A stretch of 5,698 nucleotides of DNA from Pseudomonadota bacterium. GTDB lineage: Bacteria > BMS3Abin14. Below are positions 5,698 through 5,698 of this stretch, piece after piece. The stretch lies in contig JAFGWO010000289.1 in assembly GCA_016937135.1 (NCBI GenBank), positions 1-5,698 on the forward strand, in the 5' to 3' direction. Each line of letters begins with the position of its first letter. Position 1 is the stretch's first letter. The notes below the pieces were generated by a model, which worked only from the letters and a program-made list of their open reading frames with translations, searched no databases and was not told where the DNA came from. A program made the translations under genes and the position numbers.

Positions 5698-5698
5698 C

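Overview
The window looks like core and near-core chromosome from a G+C-rich, probably anaerobic or facultatively anaerobic Gram-negative bacterium. The cues are an HtrA/Do-type periplasmic protease, a HemN/HemW-like radical SAM protein and a DUF2284-type cysteine-rich protein, and codon use rich in G/C third positions. A Desulfobacterota ('deltaproteobacterial') origin fits, but this is inferred from gene content only; there is no rRNA or other firm marker. I see no mobile element, CRISPR array, tRNA or rRNA.

Layout, left to right: (1) On the + strand, the last 77 codons of nadB (L-aspartate oxidase), then a complete 92-codon monofunctional chorismate mutase (aroQ) 17 nt downstream. (2) A gene-free convergent region of 159 nt (532-690). 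It is strikingly A+T-rich compared with its surroundings and holds a 7-bp tandem repeat and a 24-nt pure pyrimidine tract. (3) On the - strand, a two-gene unit, read right to left: an atypical HemN/HemW-like radical SAM protein (1278-2567), then a DUF2284-type metal-binding protein (691-1227). (4) A 159-nt spacer (2568-2726) holding a likely intrinsic terminator for the next unit and a small direct repeat/palindrome in the radical SAM leader. (5) On the - strand, again read right to left: the C-terminal PDZ domain of an HtrA/Do protease (cut by the window edge), an ABC-transporter ATPase, and a 12-segment permease, apparently one transcription unit ending at the terminator near 2645-2676.

How the genes may work together: NadB starts de novo NAD synthesis and AroQ feeds phenylalanine/tyrosine synthesis, so their pairing is probably shared transcription and not a shared pathway. 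The ATPase and permease should form one ABC exporter, perhaps for envelope or antibiotic-like substrates, downstream of an envelope-stress protease. The radical SAM and DUF2284 proteins are both predicted to carry Fe-S or metal centres, and their joint role is unknown.

The points most worth a second look are a probable non-canonical CTG start on the ABC ATPase; a hairpin over the ATPase stop codon that masks the permease ribosome binding site; a perfect 9-bp hairpin between the protease and ATPase genes; and the radical SAM protein, which lacks hallmarks of both HemN and HemW. I found no clear evidence of a wholly new system.
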